Source: Mogibacterium neglectum
Lineage (GTDB): Bacteria > Bacillota > Clostridia > Peptostreptococcales > Anaerovoracaceae
Assembly: GCF_030644205.1 (NCBI RefSeq)
Contig: NZ_CP128647.1
Span: 434,001 to 498,000, forward strand
Reading direction: 5' to 3'
DNA length: 64,000 nt
Made by a program: the position numbers and the translations under genes. Positions 46,038 through 54,490 of the stretch are shown here, piece by piece. The notes beneath the pieces are model-generated. The model saw only the letters and a program-made list of their open reading frames with translations, searched no databases and had not been told where the DNA came from. Position 1 is the first letter of the stretch, and each line of letters begins with the position of its first letter.

Positions 46038-47036
46038 ATGGAAAAGCCAATTATTGCGGTTACGATGGGCGATCCAGCTGGAATCGGTCCAGAAATCGTC
46101 GTAAAGTCTATTGCTGACAAGACAACCTTTGATATAGCTAGGTGCATCGTTGTTGGAGATAAGAAGGTAATGGCGAAGGCCATTGAGATTGTAGGAGCCG
46201 ACCTCAAGATTAACACCGTTGATAGCCCTGCAGATGGAGATTATTCTTACGGTGTGCTCAACATGATTGACCTAGATAATATTGATATGAGCAGGTTTGA
46301 ATATGGCAAGGTAAATGCTATGTGTGGACAGGCTGCATTTGACTATATAAAGAAGAGTATCGAGATTACTATGGATAAGCAGGCCGATGCAGTTGCGACG
46401 ACACCTATCAACAAGGAATCACTACATGCTGCAGAGGTGGATTTTATTGGACATACGGAGATATTTGGGGCGTTAACAGGCACGGCGGATCCGCTTACGA
46501 TGTTCGAGACAAACGGGTTAAGGGTATTTTTTCTAACCAGACACAAGTCTCTTAGAGACATGCTTGATGATATCAAAAAGGACAGAATTATAGACTATGT
46601 AGAGAGATGCACCGGGGCACTGAGAAGACTTGGTGTTAAAGATGGAACGATGGCTGTTGCAGGTCTTAATCCGCACTCTGGAGAACATGGACTCTTCGGA
46701 TGGGAAGAAGTTAATGAAATTGCTCCAGCTGTTCTTGAGCTCAAGGAGAGAGGGTTTAGTGTTGCGGGACCAGTTCCTGCTGATTCTGTATTCCATCAAG
46801 CTGCGCAGGGAAGATACAACAGCGTCCTATCCCTATATCATGATCAGGGGCACATAGCTACGAAGACGCTGGACTTCGATAGAACGATTTCTATAACCAA
46901 CGGAATGCCAATCCTACGCACATCTGTAGATCATGGTACGGCATTCGATATCGCTGGCAAAGGCATTGCAGGTGCTGTCAGCATGGAAGAGGCTATTAGA
47001 CTGGCTGCAAAATATGCACCATTCTTTAAGCAGTAA
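46038..47036 (+). CDS. pdxA2: PdxA2-type 4-phospho-tetronate dehydrogenase
   Basis: 332 residues. [15 protein letters not shown] near the N-terminus, [20 protein letters not shown] (metal-binding His), [29 protein letters not shown] and [14 protein letters not shown] (metal and phosphate ligands) identify the PdxA fold. In tetronate operons PdxA2 oxidises 4-phospho-D-threonate (or -erythronate) and the product decarboxylates to dihydroxyacetone phosphate. Context (DUF1537 kinase upstream, GntP downstream) favours PdxA2 over pyridoxine synthesis. AAGGAAG precedes the start. Confidence 0.88.
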   Translation: MEKPIIAVTMGDPAGIGPEIVVKSIADKTTFDIARCIVVGDKKVMAKAIEIVGADLKINTVDSPADGDYSYGVLNMIDLDNIDMSRFEYGKVNAMCGQAAFDYIKKSIEITMDKQADAVATTPINKESLHAAEVDFIGHTEIFGALTGTADPLTMFETNGLRVFFLTRHKSLRDMLDDIKKDRIIDYVERCTGALRRLGVKDGTMAVAGLNPHSGEHGLFGWEEVNEIAPAVLELKERGFSVAGPVPADSVFHQAAQGRYNSVLSLYHDQGHIATKTLDFDRTISITNGMPILRTSVDHGTAFDIAGKGIAGAVSMEEAIRLAAKYAPFFKQ

Positions 47037-47063
47037 TATATTATTTTCTTAAGGAGGACTATT

Positions 47064-48476
47064 ATGATTAATGGCCTAGACGGGCAGAGGATGCTGATTG
47101 CACTTCTAATCGGTATTGCAATACTTATTATCCTCGTGCTCAAAACCAAGGTACAGGCTTTCTTGGCACTTATTGTCACTACAGTCATCGTTGGAATTAT
47201 CGGAGGTATGCCTCTAGCTACTGAGATGATTAAAGTCGATGGTATTGAGAAGCCGTTTGGTATTGTAAATTCCATCACAACTGGTTTCGGAGGCACTCTA
47301 GGGAACATCGGAATCATCATCGGTTTCGGAGTTATGATGGGAGAAATTTTCGAAGTTTCAGGAGCTGCGAAGCGTATGGCTTACTCTTTTCTGAGATTAT
47401 TTGGAAAGGGAAGAGAAGAAGAAGCGTTAGCTCTGACTGGATTCTTCGTATCGATTCCGATTTTCTGCGATTCAGGATTTATTGTACTTGCACCTATCGC
47501 TAAGGCTCTATCAGAGTCAACTAAAAAATCTGTAATCGGACTTGGAGTTGCTCTCGCATCAGGTCTTGTAATCACTCACTCACTCGTACCACCTACACCA
47601 GGACCTCTTGGAGTTGCCGGTATCTTCGGTATAGATGTTGGTAAGTTCATACTATTGTCACTGGTTCTAGCTGTTCCAATGACATTTGCTTGTATAGCTT
47701 ACTCCAGAAAGATTCTATCGAAGAAGTTCTATAGGTTGGTTAATAAAGACGGAGTTATCGAAAAGGTTGAATACCAGGAACCAGATTACGAAGCCGCATT
47801 TAACATGGACATGTCCGGTGTTCCTGGAACATTTGAATCGTTTGCTCCACTGCTTCTTCCTATTGTGCTCATACTTATCAACACAGTTGCAACCGCTATG
47901 GGCAAGACAGATGGCATAATGAAGGTTCTTATCTTCCTTGGACAGCCAATCGTTGCGGTTGGACTGGGCCTAATCGTTGCTATATTTACACTCGGAAGAC
48001 CTTTCAGTAGAGAAGAGCTTCTAGCTGCTATGGAGAGAGGTATGGCAAGCGCTGGTATCATCATGCTGGTAACTGGCGGTGGTGGTGCTCTCGGTCAGAT
48101 CATCAAAGATTCTGGACTAGGTACATACATGGCAGATGGACTTGCAAAGGCTGCAGTTCCGATGATCATACTACCACTCGTTATTTCTACAGCAATGCGT
48201 TTTATCCAGGGGTCTGGTACCGTTGCGATGACGACAGCTGCAAGTATTTCTGCACCTATCCTAATCGCTGCAGGTGTTAACCCAATGCTTGGAGCAATTG
48301 CATGCTGCGTAGGATCATTATTCTTCGGATACTTCAACGACAGCTATTTCTGGGTTGTTAACAGGACACTCGGAGTTTCAGAGGCTAAGGAACAGCTTCA
48401 GGTTTGGTCAATCACATCTACAATTGCGTGGGCAGTCGGTGTTGTGGAAGTAATTGCACTCAGTTTCTTTATGTAA
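47064..48476 (+). CDS. GntP-family gluconate/acid sugar permease
   Basis: 470 residues, 12-14 transmembrane helices. KVQAFLALIVTTVIVGIIGGM, SIPIFCDSGFIVLAPIAKAL and LVPPTPGPLGVAGIFG are GntP/Gnt-II hallmarks; QGSGTVAMTTAASISAPI closes the second half. It should carry the acid sugar into the cell by proton symport, feeding the adjacent dehydrogenase and kinases. AAGGAGG 6 bases before the start. A hairpin with weak T-tract follows, so part of the transcription may continue into the aldolase. Confidence 0.93.
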   Translation: MINGLDGQRMLIALLIGIAILIILVLKTKVQAFLALIVTTVIVGIIGGMPLATEMIKVDGIEKPFGIVNSITTGFGGTLGNIGIIIGFGVMMGEIFEVSGAAKRMAYSFLRLFGKGREEEALALTGFFVSIPIFCDSGFIVLAPIAKALSESTKKSVIGLGVALASGLVITHSLVPPTPGPLGVAGIFGIDVGKFILLSLVLAVPMTFACIAYSRKILSKKFYRLVNKDGVIEKVEYQEPDYEAAFNMDMSGVPGTFESFAPLLLPIVLILINTVATAMGKTDGIMKVLIFLGQPIVAVGLGLIVAIFTLGRPFSREELLAAMERGMASAGIIMLVTGGGGALGQIIKDSGLGTYMADGLAKAAVPMIILPLVISTAMRFIQGSGTVAMTTAASISAPILIAAGVNPMLGAIACCVGSLFFGYFNDSYFWVVNRTLGVSEAKEQLQVWSITSTIAWAVGVVEVIALSFFM

Positions 48477-48524
48477 TACATTGCATATAAGAGGATGAGG
48501 ATATACAATAAAGCGATTAGATTG

Positions 48525-48557
48525 CAGGCACCGTATTGCTCGGTGCCTGTGTTATTT
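48525..48557 (+). terminator. Weak terminator between the permease and aldolase genes
   Basis: Perfect 9-bp stem CAGGCACCG / CGGTGCCTG (48525-48533 with 48541-48549) followed by TGTTATTT; the T-tract is broken. Confidence 0.6.
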
Positions 48558-48604
48558 AGGATAGATATATCCGTTTAGACTCAAATAGACAAGGGGTACA
48601 AAAT

Positions 48605-49444
48605 ATGAGTTTAGTAACTATGGATAAGCTTGTTCAGCGTGCATGGGAAGATGGCAGCTGTATTCCCGCATTTAATGTAGGGAGCCTAGAGATGATTAGC
48701 GGTGCAATTAGAGCCGCAGAAGATCTTGATAAGCCGATAATTATTCAGATTGCCGAAAGACTGCTTAAGTATTCTCCGCTCGAATACATTGGACCAGCGA
48801 TGGTGAATGCAGCTAAGGAGGCAAAGGTAGATATTGCCGTAAACATGGATCACAGCAACAGTTTTGATGTGATAGAAAAAGCTTTAAAACTTGGGTTTAC
48901 ATCAGTAATGTATGATGGTTCTACTAATCCGTATGAAGACAATATAGATGGAACCCTCCAGGTTTACGAGCTTGCAAGAAAGTACGGTGCGTCAGTTGAG
49001 GGGGAACTTGGGCTAGTTGGTGGTAGCGAGGATGGTTTAAGTGACCATGGCATTAAGTGCACAAATCCTAACCTGGCATACGATTTCTGTGAGAGGACTG
49101 GAGTTTCAGCTCTTGCTGTGGCTATTGGTAATGCTCACGGCGATTACCCTGTAGCTCCAGAGCTAGCATTTGATATACTGGAGGAGATAAATCAGAAGGC
49201 TGGTAAGCCACTGGTGCTCCATGGTGGTTCAGGTCTTACAGACGATGATTTTAGAAAGGCTGTATCACTAGGGATTTCCAAGATTAATATTGGGACCGCA
49301 AGCTTTAAAAATGTTACTAGATTCGCAGCCAGCTACCTTGCAAGCAAAGGAAAGCATGACTACTTCGGTCTAAATACTGCGATGACACAGGGAATGTATG
49401 AGAATGCATTTAGACATATCAAAGTGTTTACAGGGATTGAATGA
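48605..49444 (+). CDS. Class II fructose-bisphosphate/tagatose-bisphosphate-type aldolase
   Basis: 279 residues. Zinc and catalytic motifs: VNMDHSNSFDVIEKAL (His, Asp), EGELGLVGGSEDG, AIGNAHGDYPVAPEL (His), LHGGSGLTDDDFRKAV (His), and KINIGTASF for the phosphate. Shorter than many FBA proteins and close to the KbaY/GatY/FbaA type. DHAP, the end product of the tetronate pathways, is a substrate in the reverse direction. It may therefore connect the operon to sugar phosphate metabolism, or cleave an unidentified C6/C5 bisphosphate. It overlaps or abuts the HD gene. Confidence 0.88.
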   Translation: MSLVTMDKLVQRAWEDGSCIPAFNVGSLEMISGAIRAAEDLDKPIIIQIAERLLKYSPLEYIGPAMVNAAKEAKVDIAVNMDHSNSFDVIEKALKLGFTSVMYDGSTNPYEDNIDGTLQVYELARKYGASVEGELGLVGGSEDGLSDHGIKCTNPNLAYDFCERTGVSALAVAIGNAHGDYPVAPELAFDILEEINQKAGKPLVLHGGSGLTDDDFRKAVSLGISKINIGTASFKNVTRFAASYLASKGKHDYFGLNTAMTQGMYENAFRHIKVFTGIE

Positions 49445-49445
49445 T

Positions 49446-49973
49446 ATGCATATTGATAAAGAAAAACAGAAGGAACTATTCGCTAAGTATAATACGCCAA
49501 AGCATGTACAGCGTCACTGCGACGAGGTTGCGAGAGTTGTCGTGGTTATCGCTGAACGCCTTAAGGATAAGGGAATACAAATCAATGTGGATGAACTACG
49601 AGGTGCGGCATTGGTTCACGACATGTTAAGAACAGAAAAAAATCACGATAAGCTTGGAGCAGAAGTCTTGATGAATATGGAACTTCCACATGAAGCTGAG
49701 CTTGTGAGGCGTCATATGACATATTATCCATTTAATCATGCAGATAGATTTAAGGAGATAGATATACTATGTCTTGCTGATCGTCTTGTAAAAGAGGATC
49801 GTTATGTGGGTTTAGATGAGAGGATGCAGTACCTGATTGATAAGCCTGGCAAGACTCCAGAGCGAACAGAAAGAATCTTGAACGCAAAGGCTCATACGCA
49901 AGAGATAATAGATGAGATAGAGGGAGTCTTAGATATCTCTCTTGACGAACTGTGTCACAAAGCAGCTGAATAG
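49446..49973 (+). CDS. HD-domain phosphohydrolase
   Basis: 175 residues from ATG 49446, one base after the aldolase stop (ATG at 49441 is in another frame). The HD superfamily signature is seen as HVQRHCDEVARVV (first His), AALVHDMLR (His-Asp) and further His in HDKLGAEVL and ADRLVKED (last Asp). Such proteins are metal-dependent phosphohydrolases for nucleotides or phosphorylated small molecules. Position after the aldolase suggests a house-cleaning or regulatory role in this operon; this is inference. Confidence 0.8.
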   Translation: MHIDKEKQKELFAKYNTPKHVQRHCDEVARVVVVIAERLKDKGIQINVDELRGAALVHDMLRTEKNHDKLGAEVLMNMELPHEAELVRRHMTYYPFNHADRFKEIDILCLADRLVKEDRYVGLDERMQYLIDKPGKTPERTERILNAKAHTQEIIDEIEGVLDISLDELCHKAAE

Positions 49974-49998
49974 ACATGATGTGTTTTTAGTCTATTTT
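49969..49998 (+). terminator. Candidate terminator after the HD gene
   Basis: AATAGAC / GTCTATT arms (49969-49975 with 49990-49996) overlap the stop codon, followed by TTTTG. The loop is 14 bases. Confidence 0.5.
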
Positions 49999-50030
49999 GC
50001 CTTGATTATATGAGTGTAATGTGTGATATA

Positions 50031-51098
50031 TTAGATAATTTTTCCTCCACCTACGACATAGTCACCGTCGTATACAACGACTGACTGCCCTTTTGTTATG
50101 GCACGCTGAGGTTCATCGAAGACGATTGTAACTTCAGTTTCGCTTATAGGCGTAATGGTGGCCGGCGCTTCTTTGTGCTTATATCTAATTCTTGCCTTAG
50201 CTCTGAAAGGCGCATCAGGGCAGGCTATTGAAACCCAGTTGAAATTATGCGCGGTAAGCTCGTTAGTGTATAGATCCTCGTTTGAACCGAGCACTACTTC
50301 GTTGTTCTCAACGTCGATATACTGTACGTACATCGGGTGTTTAAGTGCGAGCCCTAGCCCTTTACGTTGACCAATTGTGTAGTGTATTATGCCCTTATGG
50401 ATACCGAGTATATTGCCGTCCATATCTACAAAATTGCCAGAAGCAATCTTCTTACCTGTATATCTCTCGATAAAGGCTGAGTAGTCACCATCTGGGATAA
50501 AGCATATATCTTGAGATTCCTTGCGATTCGCATTGATAAAACCGTGATCCTCCGCAATCTTTCTGGTTTCTGATTTGTGCAGTGAACCGAGAGGAAACAT
50601 CGTATGTGATAACTGCTCTTGACTTAAAGAATAAAGCACATAACTCTGATCCTTAGATAAATCGACAGCTTTCTTAAGCTTATACCTTCCATCTTCTCCG
50701 TGTTCGACAATGACGTAATGGCCAGTGGCAATATAATCCTGACCTAATTGATTTCCAGCTCTAAAGAGTTCATCGAACTTTAGAGTCCTATTACAATCAA
50801 CACAAGGATTAGGTGTGATTCCGTGTTCATATGCACTTATAAATTTGCTTATAACCTTTTCTTCAAACTCTGGTCTGAAGTCGCAGACCTCAAACGGAAT
50901 ACCTAGGCTCTGAGCGACACTCTTTGCGTCATTTATATTCTCAAGGCTGCAGCATGTTTTTGCATCACTGCCGATAGTATCATTATCATACAGCCTCATC
51001 GTTACTCCTGTTGCATCATTACCCTCCTCTTTGACAAGAAGAGCTGCTACACTACTATCCACTCCGCCGCTCATAGCGACGAGAACTTTCTTTTTCAT
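50031..51098 (-). CDS. mnmA: tRNA-specific 2-thiouridylase MnmA
   Basis: 355 residues from ATG 51098 (GGAG 8-9 bases before). PP-loop VAMSGGVDSSVAALLV, the zinc-less CCSLENINDAKSV segment, NPCVDCNRTLKFDEL (catalytic Cys), FLSKDQSYVLYSL-like LSKDQSYVLYSLSQEQL, ESQDICFIPDGDYSAF (second catalytic Cys), and IHYTIGQRKGLG follow the family order. It thiolates U34 of Glu, Gln and Lys tRNAs using persulfide sulfur. No iscS/cysteine desulfurase gene is adjacent. Confidence 0.97.
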   Translation of the reverse strand: MKKKVLVAMSGGVDSSVAALLVKEEGNDATGVTMRLYDNDTIGSDAKTCCSLENINDAKSVAQSLGIPFEVCDFRPEFEEKVISKFISAYEHGITPNPCVDCNRTLKFDELFRAGNQLGQDYIATGHYVIVEHGEDGRYKLKKAVDLSKDQSYVLYSLSQEQLSHTMFPLGSLHKSETRKIAEDHGFINANRKESQDICFIPDGDYSAFIERYTGKKIASGNFVDMDGNILGIHKGIIHYTIGQRKGLGLALKHPMYVQYIDVENNEVVLGSNEDLYTNELTAHNFNWVSIACPDAPFRAKARIRYKHKEAPATITPISETEVTIVFDEPQRAITKGQSVVVYDGDYVVGGGKII

Positions 51099-51192
51099 TT
51101 CTAGTCTCCTATTTTCATTGAATAACTGATTATAGCACAACTATTGTCTTTCGTAGTATTAGATATAATACATGGATTTAATCAAAGACATA

Positions 51193-51221
51193 TTGACACC
51201 CTTTATGCAAAAGAGTATATT
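51193..51221 (+). promoter_or_regulatory. Promoter of the metal-efflux operon
   Basis: TTGACA (51193-51198), 17 bases, TATATT (51216-51221). Predicted start near 51228, just before the ArsR operator. Confidence 0.88.
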
Positions 51222-51231
51222 ATAGATGAAT

Positions 51232-51251
51232 ATATGAACAAATGCTCATAT
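51232..51251 (+). promoter_or_regulatory. ArsR/SmtB-type operator
   Basis: ATATGAACA-AA-TGCTCATAT, an almost perfect 12-2-12-style palindrome (TGAACA/TGCTCA core) as bound by CadC/SmtB repressors. It covers the start of the transcript, so the ArsR protein just downstream would repress its own operon until metal binds. Confidence 0.8.
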
Positions 51252-51289
51252 GAATGATTGTAATTTTTATTTCTGAAGTGGGAGATTGT

Positions 51290-51652
51290 ATGGTAAAAGA
51301 TTTAGCGCCTAACTGCGAGGTTAACGAAGTACATGGAAGCACTGTAGAAAGGGTTGTCGGAGCGATGCCTGAAGAAGAGGAGATATTTGATCTATCCGAG
51401 CTCTTCAAGGTGTTTGGTGACTCAACAAGGATGAAGATATTATTTGCACTCTTTGAAGAAAAGATGTGCGTATGCGACTTGGCAGAGGCATTGGGTATGA
51501 CACAGTCGGCGATTTCTCATCAGCTAAAGATTCTTAAACAGGCTAAGCTAGTCAAATTTTCAAGGTCAGGTAAGCAGGTTATCTATGAGCTTTCAGACGA
51601 GCATGTAAGAATTATCATCGCTGTCGGTAAGGAACATATCGAAGAAAGATGA
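51290..51652 (+). CDS. ArsR/SmtB-family metal-responsive repressor (CadC/CzrA-like)
   Basis: 120 residues from ATG 51290 (GGGAG 5-6 bases upstream; earlier in-frame ATG has none). Winged helix from 30 to 110: FKVFGDSTRMKILFALFEEKMCVCDLAEALGMTQSAISHQLKILKQ. MCVCDLA is the alpha3 metal site (Cys-x-Cys), and HVRIIIAVGKEH gives alpha5 His residues. An additional Cys in the N-terminal arm (APNCEV) fits a CadC-type sensor for Cd/Pb/Zn. First gene of the operon with HMA and P1B-ATPase genes. Confidence 0.92.
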   Translation: MVKDLAPNCEVNEVHGSTVERVVGAMPEEEEIFDLSELFKVFGDSTRMKILFALFEEKMCVCDLAEALGMTQSAISHQLKILKQAKLVKFSRSGKQVIYELSDEHVRIIIAVGKEHIEER

Positions 51653-51745
51653 TTTAGAAGAGAGCATATATACTTTCTTCAATAATATGATAGGTGCAAT
51701 GTTTTAAAGCTTTAAGGAGTATACTAAGCGGAAAAGGAGTAAGAG

Positions 51746-51964
51746 ATGAAGAAGAAATTTAAGTGCGAAATTGATTGTGCAAATTGTGCAGCAAAGGTAG
51801 AGGACGCAATAAATAAGTTAGATGGAGTAGAGGAAGTAAAAGTAAATTTTATGGCTCAGAAAATCACTCTCGTTGCCAATGATGATAGATTCGATGAAAT
51901 TCTAGAAGCAGCTATTAAGACAGGTAAGAAGATTGAACCTGACTTTACAGTAGAGATGAAGTAG
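51746..51964 (+). CDS. Heavy-metal-associated (HMA) domain protein
   Basis: 72 residues, a single ferredoxin-like metal-binding domain: KFKCEIDCANCAAKVEDAINKL (C-x2-C motif as CANC, with a preceding Cys), then VNFMAQKITL. It is the domain that normally forms the N-terminus of the P1B ATPase, which here lacks it, so a split arrangement delivers metal to the pump. AAAAGGAG before the start. Confidence 0.9.
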   Translation: MKKKFKCEIDCANCAAKVEDAINKLDGVEEVKVNFMAQKITLVANDDRFDEILEAAIKTGKKIEPDFTVEMK

Positions 51965-52020
51965 TACTTAGATTAGGGTTACTTTTTGGATAGCGTATTG
52001 AGAGATTAGGGGCTATACTG

Positions 52021-53922
52021 ATGAGCAAGAAGCAAATAAATAGGAGAAATAGGATAGCAGCATCACTCGTGTGCTTCTTAGTATTGATGATACTCGAGTT
52101 TGTAGGCGTGTTAGATGGAATTCACGGATTTGTGCTGTTTATAATTTACTTCATTCCATATATTATAGTCGGTAATGATGTAATCATAAGAGCGGCAAAG
52201 AATATCAGAAATGGTCAGATCTTTGATGAGAATTTTCTTATGATGATTGCAACATTTGCTGCATTTGGACTGGGCTTATTTGGAGACACACAGTATTCAG
52301 AGGCACTCGCCGTCATGCTTTTCTATCAGATAGGTGAAGCATTCCAGGATTATGCTGTCGGTCAGTCGAGAGCTTCTATTACTGAAATGATGGAGATTGC
52401 TCCCGAATCAGCATTTGTACTTAATGGAGATGAGACTGAAGAGGTAGATCCTGAGGATGTCGAAATAGGCAGCATGGTCGTGGTTAGACCTGGCGATAAG
52501 GTTCCACTTGATGGAGTAGTAATCGAAGGAGAGTCTTTTATCGATACGTCAGCTCTGACAGGGGAATCTGTCCCTAGGAGAGTTTCTGAGGGCGATGATA
52601 TCATATCGGGATGTGTAAACGGCGAAGGTATGCTCAAAATTAGAGTTACCAAAGAGTATGATGATTCAACAGTCGCAAAGATTTTAGAACTGGTTGAAAA
52701 TGCTAGTGCTAGGAAGGCTGTCCTCGAGAACTTCGTAACGAGATTTGCGCGTGTGTATACACCTATAGTTACTATAGGTGCTGCGTTTCTGGCTGTAGCC
52801 ATGCCTCTTGTGTTCGGCTTATCATGGTCAGATGGTATAGAGAGAGCCTGCAACTTCCTGATTGTATCTTGTCCATGTGCACTCGTTATTTCAGTTCCGC
52901 TCGGGTTCTTTGGAGGCATTGGGGCAGCATCCAAGATTGGAGTTCTCGTAAAGGGGAGCAACTTCCTCGAAGCAGCAGCGAGCCTTGATACAATGGTCTT
53001 TGACAAGACGGGAACACTCACAAGGGGAGAATTTAAAGTATCAAAACTTGTACCAGCAGAGGGTACAACTGAAGACGAGTTAATAGAACTCGCCGCATAT
53101 GGCGAAGCATTTGCAACACATCCAATAGGAAAGTCAATACTAGAAGCCGCAAAGGATAAGGAAATTGATAAGAGTAGGCTTGAAGATGTGATCAATCTAA
53201 CCGGAAAAGGCACATCAGCTATGTTAGATGGAAAATCTCTACTTGTAGGTAGCCGTAAACTTCTCGATGAAAATGAAGTAGAAGATGTGAGTGGAGTATA
53301 TGGCTCCGAGCTGGGAACTATCACATTTGTATCGTATGACGAGAAGTATAAAGGATATATAGTGGTATCTGATACCATTAAGGATGAAGCTAGAGAAAGT
53401 ATCGCTGAACTTAAGCGTGAGGGTGTCAAGAAGGCGGTTATGCTCACGGGCGACAGGAAAGCGACTGCAGAGGCTGTAGCCAAAGAGCTTGGACTCGATG
53501 TAGTTAGGTATGAGCTGCTTCCAGCTGACAAGATTGAGGAGGTTGAGAAGCTCATAGAAGGAAATCATAATACTGGGGCTAAACTTGGCTATGTAGGAGA
53601 TGGAATAAACGATGCTCCTGTGCTGATGAGAGCTGATGTCGGATTCGCCATGGGGTCGCTAGGATCAGATGCGGCAATAGAGGCAGCAGACATCGTTCTG
53701 ATGGATGATGATTTGCGCAAGCTACCACTGATCTTAAGAATAGCTAAGCGAACGATGCGGATTGTAAAATCTAATATTGCATTTGCTATAGGGGTAAAGC
53801 TCATCATTCTTGCATTGTCTGCACTAGGACTCGTTTCAATGTGGTATGCAGTGTTTGGAGATGTAGGAGTTAGCATCATATGCATTATAAATTCGATGCG
53901 CGTACTTAAATTTAAACAGTAG
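52021..53922 (+). CDS. P1B-2 type Zn2+/Cd2+/Pb2+ exporting ATPase
   Basis: 633 residues, shorter than usual because no N-terminal HMA is present. TGESVPRRV actuator, SCPCALVISVPLG transmembrane metal site, DKTGTLTRGEF phosphorylation site, HPIGKSILEAA (the HP locus), MLTGDRKATA, and GYVGDGINDAPVL. Near the C-terminus GVKLIILALSALG and VFGDVGVS carry the Lys and Asp that mark group 2 pumps, so Zn/Cd/Pb rather than Cu. It is cotranscribed with the ArsR and HMA genes and followed by a strong terminator. Confidence 0.95.
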   Translation: MSKKQINRRNRIAASLVCFLVLMILEFVGVLDGIHGFVLFIIYFIPYIIVGNDVIIRAAKNIRNGQIFDENFLMMIATFAAFGLGLFGDTQYSEALAVMLFYQIGEAFQDYAVGQSRASITEMMEIAPESAFVLNGDETEEVDPEDVEIGSMVVVRPGDKVPLDGVVIEGESFIDTSALTGESVPRRVSEGDDIISGCVNGEGMLKIRVTKEYDDSTVAKILELVENASARKAVLENFVTRFARVYTPIVTIGAAFLAVAMPLVFGLSWSDGIERACNFLIVSCPCALVISVPLGFFGGIGAASKIGVLVKGSNFLEAAASLDTMVFDKTGTLTRGEFKVSKLVPAEGTTEDELIELAAYGEAFATHPIGKSILEAAKDKEIDKSRLEDVINLTGKGTSAMLDGKSLLVGSRKLLDENEVEDVSGVYGSELGTITFVSYDEKYKGYIVVSDTIKDEARESIAELKREGVKKAVMLTGDRKATAEAVAKELGLDVVRYELLPADKIEEVEKLIEGNHNTGAKLGYVGDGINDAPVLMRADVGFAMGSLGSDAAIEAADIVLMDDDLRKLPLILRIAKRTMRIVKSNIAFAIGVKLIILALSALGLVSMWYAVFGDVGVSIICIINSMRVLKFKQ

Positions 53923-53972
53923 TAATTCTTAACCGTGTGCGTTTGACTTACTAAGAAACTTGTCATAAAATT

Positions 53973-54014
53973 AAATTGGTTTTCAATTCTGAAGAGTTGA
54001 AAACCAATTTTTCT
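53973..54014 (+). terminator. Terminator of the metal-efflux operon
   Basis: Perfect 14-bp stem (53973-53986 with 53997-54010), 10-base loop, followed by TTCTTG with T from the stem. Confidence 0.88.
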
Positions 54015-54034
54015 TGAATTATAGCGAGGCTTAG

Positions 54035-54466
54035 ATGGAATCGAAGAAGAGATATAAGACAAAACAGTACGATGAACTTGTTGAATACATATCGTCAATC
54101 CCGGGACAGTATTTTACGGTGAACGAACTATACGTACACTTCGCTGGCATGGACAAGGCGATTGGAGTCACAACCTTATATCGTCACCTGCAGAGAATGC
54201 TCGATGAGGGGATTGTAAGCAAATATGCGGTAGGAACAAACGGAGCCGCTTGCTTTGAATACGTTGGTGATGGAGCGCCTCATGAAGCTGTAAGTGTTTA
54301 TCATTGCAAGTGCGAAGGATGCGGGAAGCTCATCCATGTTCACTGCGATAAAATTAAGGATATAGAACAGCATCTGATCGATGAACATGGTTTTAAAGTC
54401 GATCCGTTTCGCACTGTCTTTTACGGTATATGTGAAACATGTATGGATAAATCTAAAGAAAGGTAA
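54035..54466 (+). CDS. Fur-family regulator (Zur/PerR-like)
   Basis: 143 residues. Winged helix RYKTKQYDELVEYISSIPGQYFTVNELY, then IGVTTLYRHLQRMLDEGIV, and the dimer domain with VYHCKCEGCGKLIHVHC, and DEHGFKVDPFRTVFYGICETC. The two C-x2-C pairs (CEGC, CETC) form the structural zinc site. VHC plus the HGF region could hold the sensing site. It is placed right after the metal ATPase terminator and 24 bases before a MATE gene. Whether it controls zinc, iron or peroxide response is not clear. Confidence 0.9.
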   Translation: MESKKRYKTKQYDELVEYISSIPGQYFTVNELYVHFAGMDKAIGVTTLYRHLQRMLDEGIVSKYAVGTNGAACFEYVGDGAPHEAVSVYHCKCEGCGKLIHVHCDKIKDIEQHLIDEHGFKVDPFRTVFYGICETCMDKSKER

Positions 54467-54490
54467 CTGCAGGTACAGAAGGGATTATAG

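Noticed and set aside
52362-53555. 397-codon ORF on the minus strand
   Set aside because: Lies wholly antisense to the P1B ATPase gene, is Ser/Thr-rich low-complexity text and has no family motifs; a shadow ORF.
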